Source: Methanosarcinales archaeon (GTDB lineage: Archaea > Halobacteriota > Syntropharchaeia > Alkanophagales > Methanospirareceae). Taken from it: a stretch of 5,456 nucleotides of DNA. The translations under genes were made by a program, and so were the position numbers. Position 1 is the stretch's first letter. Each line of letters opens with the position of its first letter. The notes under the pieces were generated by a model that saw only the letters and a list, made by a program, of their open reading frames with translations, was not told where the DNA came from and searched no databases. Below, in pieces: positions 3,941 to 5,456 of this stretch. The stretch spans positions 1 to 5,456 of the forward strand of contig JAODGV010000080.1 in the NCBI GenBank assembly GCA_025464425.1. The letters run 5' to 3'.

Positions 3941-5456
3941 TGGACGATAGAATAGTCTTCCTTCTGCTTTTCTTAGCCCCGGTAGTCAGCAGTATTCCTA
4001 TTGCTCTGGCATATAAGAGCAAGGAATGGACTGAGAAACTGCCATATCTCTCGGTCTTCGGTATCTTCATCTCGGTATTGATGAGCATGTACATCTTCTT
4101 CGTTTTCCCGGAGAATCAACAATATGCTTACGACTGGATACCCCAGCTCGGGATAAATATCGTCCTTATTACTGACTATCTGAGCAGGTACATGGGCGTT
4201 ATAACAGCGGTTATAGCGTTCTTCATCGCTATTTACGGGCTGGAGTATATGCGAGGCGATTACCGTCCCTCATGGTACTGGTTCTTCTTCAATCTCTTCA
4301 CCGCATCAATGCTTCTGGTTGTTTATAGTGATAATCTGTTCTTGCTGTTTGTGGGCTGGGAAGGACTTGGAGCAGCATCATGGGGGTTAATCGGGCACTG
4401 GTTCCGTGACGATGATGAGATTGCTTATGTCGGTGTACCGGGAAGGAAAGTGGGACCGCTCGAACTGAGCTGGTCACCGAGCTTCGGTGGCTGGCGTGCA
4501 ATCTCCACGATAAGATTTGGCGATGTCCCGATGTTCTTCGCGATTGCTGCGATATGGGTATTCGCAGTTGATAACTCAGGTAATCCAACTCTCAATATAT
4601 CACAGATTGAGTGGGGGACGCTTTTTACAACCATTGGTGCTGCGGGAACTGTGATTCTGCTTGTTCTATTCCTCATGGGGCTGCTCACCAAGTCTGCGCA
4701 GGTACCGTTCAGCGAGTGGCTGATGACCGCAATGACCGGTCCGACGACCGTGAGTGCGCTTCTACACTCCGCGACGATGGTAGCAGCCGGCGCTTTTGTC
4801 TTCATCAAGGTTAGCTGGTATATAATGCCGTGGGAATTGCATCACGTTCCCGGACTTAACTATGTTTATATCTTTGCGCTCTTCATTGGATTAATCTCAG
4901 GGTTATACGGCGCACTTTCGGCTTCAGGGATGCTGGAGAGGAAGGTTTTACTCGCAGCATCTACGATGTCAAGCCTGGGTTTGATGTTCGGTGCGGCAGC
5001 CGCTTCTTACTGGGTTCATGAGGAAATAGCAGGAATGAACTTTGCCTTGCTCGTCGCTTTCTGGTATATGGCGGTGCATGCATTCGCAAAAGCGAGCTTA
5101 TTCCTCGTGAGTGGTCATTTGATTCATGCTACGCATACAAGGTTCTCTGTCGGCGATTTAGAATTTGGGAAGCGGATGAAGACCACATTTGGCGTGACCA
5201 TCATCGCCACGACCTTCCTCGTGGGAATACCGCTTCTTACTGCTTACTGGGTGAAATCCGCCATGGATCATGTCATGGAGCATCTGTTTGAGCATGGTTT
5301 AGCCGAACATGGCATGCTCGCACCTCACTCCCTTATCTCTTTTCTACCATTATTCCTCCTGATCCTTGCATCCCTGGTTTATTCTGGAATACTTGCAAAG
5401 TTCCTCAGTCTTAACTTTATAAAGGGTGAGAAGCCACACCACGAGCATCTGGAAGG
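3937..5456 (+). CDS. fqoL: F420H2 dehydrogenase antiporter-like subunit L (NuoL/ND5-like), 3' end outside window
   Basis: Distal proton-channel subunit of the membrane arm. The frame is open from 3937 to the window edge: 506 complete codons of a family normally above 600, so the last transmembrane segments and the long lateral helix are missing here. Key residues: E142 in TM5 (FVGWEGLGAASW), K252 in TM7 (LLTKSAQVPFSEWL), H277 in the TM8 region (GPTTVSALLHSATMVAAG, 268-285), H381 and K385 in TM10 (VHAFAKASLFL), and K440 in TM12 (TAYWVKSAM). The TM12 lysine distinguishes L from M. The usual D-x-KR-x-LAYST-x-SQ-x-GY segment is altered to ERKVLLAASTMSSLGL (334-349). Between TM5 and TM6 an enlarged polar loop (about 157-190) precedes the conserved R-x-GD (193-196). 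A histidine-rich loop occupies 444-464. The start overlaps the stop of M (ATGA) with a perfect ribosome site; the second ATG at 3940 is possible. Confidence 0.93.
   Translation, partial: MMDDRIVFLLLFLAPVVSSIPIALAYKSKEWTEKLPYLSVFGIFISVLMSMYIFFVFPENQQYAYDWIPQLGINIVLITDYLSRYMGVITAVIAFFIAIYGLEYMRGDYRPSWYWFFFNLFTASMLLVVYSDNLFLLFVGWEGLGAASWGLIGHWFRDDDEIAYVGVPGRKVGPLELSWSPSFGGWRAISTIRFGDVPMFFAIAAIWVFAVDNSGNPTLNISQIEWGTLFTTIGAAGTVILLVLFLMGLLTKSAQVPFSEWLMTAMTGPTTVSALLHSATMVAAGAFVFIKVSWYIMPWELHHVPGLNYVYIFALFIGLISGLYGALSASGMLERKVLLAASTMSSLGLMFGAAAASYWVHEEIAGMNFALLVAFWYMAVHAFAKASLFLVSGHLIHATHTRFSVGDLEFGKRMKTTFGVTIIATTFLVGIPLLTAYWVKSAMDHVMEHLFEHGLAEHGMLAPHSLISFLPLFLLILASLVYSGILAKFLSLNFIKGEKPHHEHLE

Noticed and set aside
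4298..4808. Two minus-strand open frames of 96 and 127 codons
   Set aside because: They are antisense to the well-conserved core of subunit L, have no recognisable domains and no ribosome sites I could see.
2459..5456. Mrp sodium antiporter or membrane-bound hydrogenase operon instead of a complex I-like enzyme
   Set aside because: The adjacent NuoJ- and NuoK-like genes and the clear NuoL motifs with the TM12 lysine fit the Fpo/Fqo/complex I set better; no Mrp-type small subunits are present.

Overview
The window looks archaeal. Translated genes carry strong GGAGGTGA-type ribosome binding sites, the two divergent transcription units are preceded by TATA-like boxes about 25 bases from their first codons, and the proteins belong to archaeal branches of their families. 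The plus-strand genes are membrane subunits of an F420H2 dehydrogenase of the Fpo/Fqo type (a relative of respiratory complex I). Their order J-K-M-L is the one I recall for the fqo operon of Archaeoglobus fulgidus and related anaerobic archaea, whereas Methanosarcina fpo runs J-K-L-M. Arginine codons are mixed (CGN as well as AGR), which fits Archaeoglobus itself poorly. An ANME-1 or Syntrophoarchaeum-like lineage is my best guess, but it is inference.

Layout. Bases 1-26 resemble the 3' end of a plus-strand tRNA, although the T stem pairs badly. Bases 28-1544 hold a minus-strand two-gene operon: an ACT-domain protein of the COG2061 kind (predicted allosteric regulator of homoserine dehydrogenase), followed after 11 bases by a stand-alone homoserine dehydrogenase. 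Bases 1545-1668 are an AT-rich divergent promoter region with a TATA-like box for each direction and a 7-bp inverted repeat beside the start of the ACT gene. From 1669 to the right edge there is a tightly packed plus-strand operon: fqoJ/fpoJ, fqoK/fpoK, an M-type antiporter-like subunit, and an L-type antiporter-like subunit that is cut by the window end. All three junctions overlap by 1-4 bases and each has a good Shine-Dalgarno sequence, so translational coupling is likely.

Function. The left operon carries out the NAD(P)H-dependent reduction of aspartate semialdehyde to homoserine (threonine/methionine branch), with the regulatory ACT domains on a separate polypeptide. The right operon encodes part of the membrane arm of a proton-pumping oxidoreductase. 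J and K form the coupling region next to the quinone/methanophenazine site, while M and L are the antiporter-like proton channels. The electron-input and quinone-module genes (A, B, C, D, H, I, N, F) are not in the window. I see no unknown system here. The most notable observation is that the M subunit lacks both expected buried lysines: the TM7 lysine is a glutamate and the TM8 lysine is a glycine.
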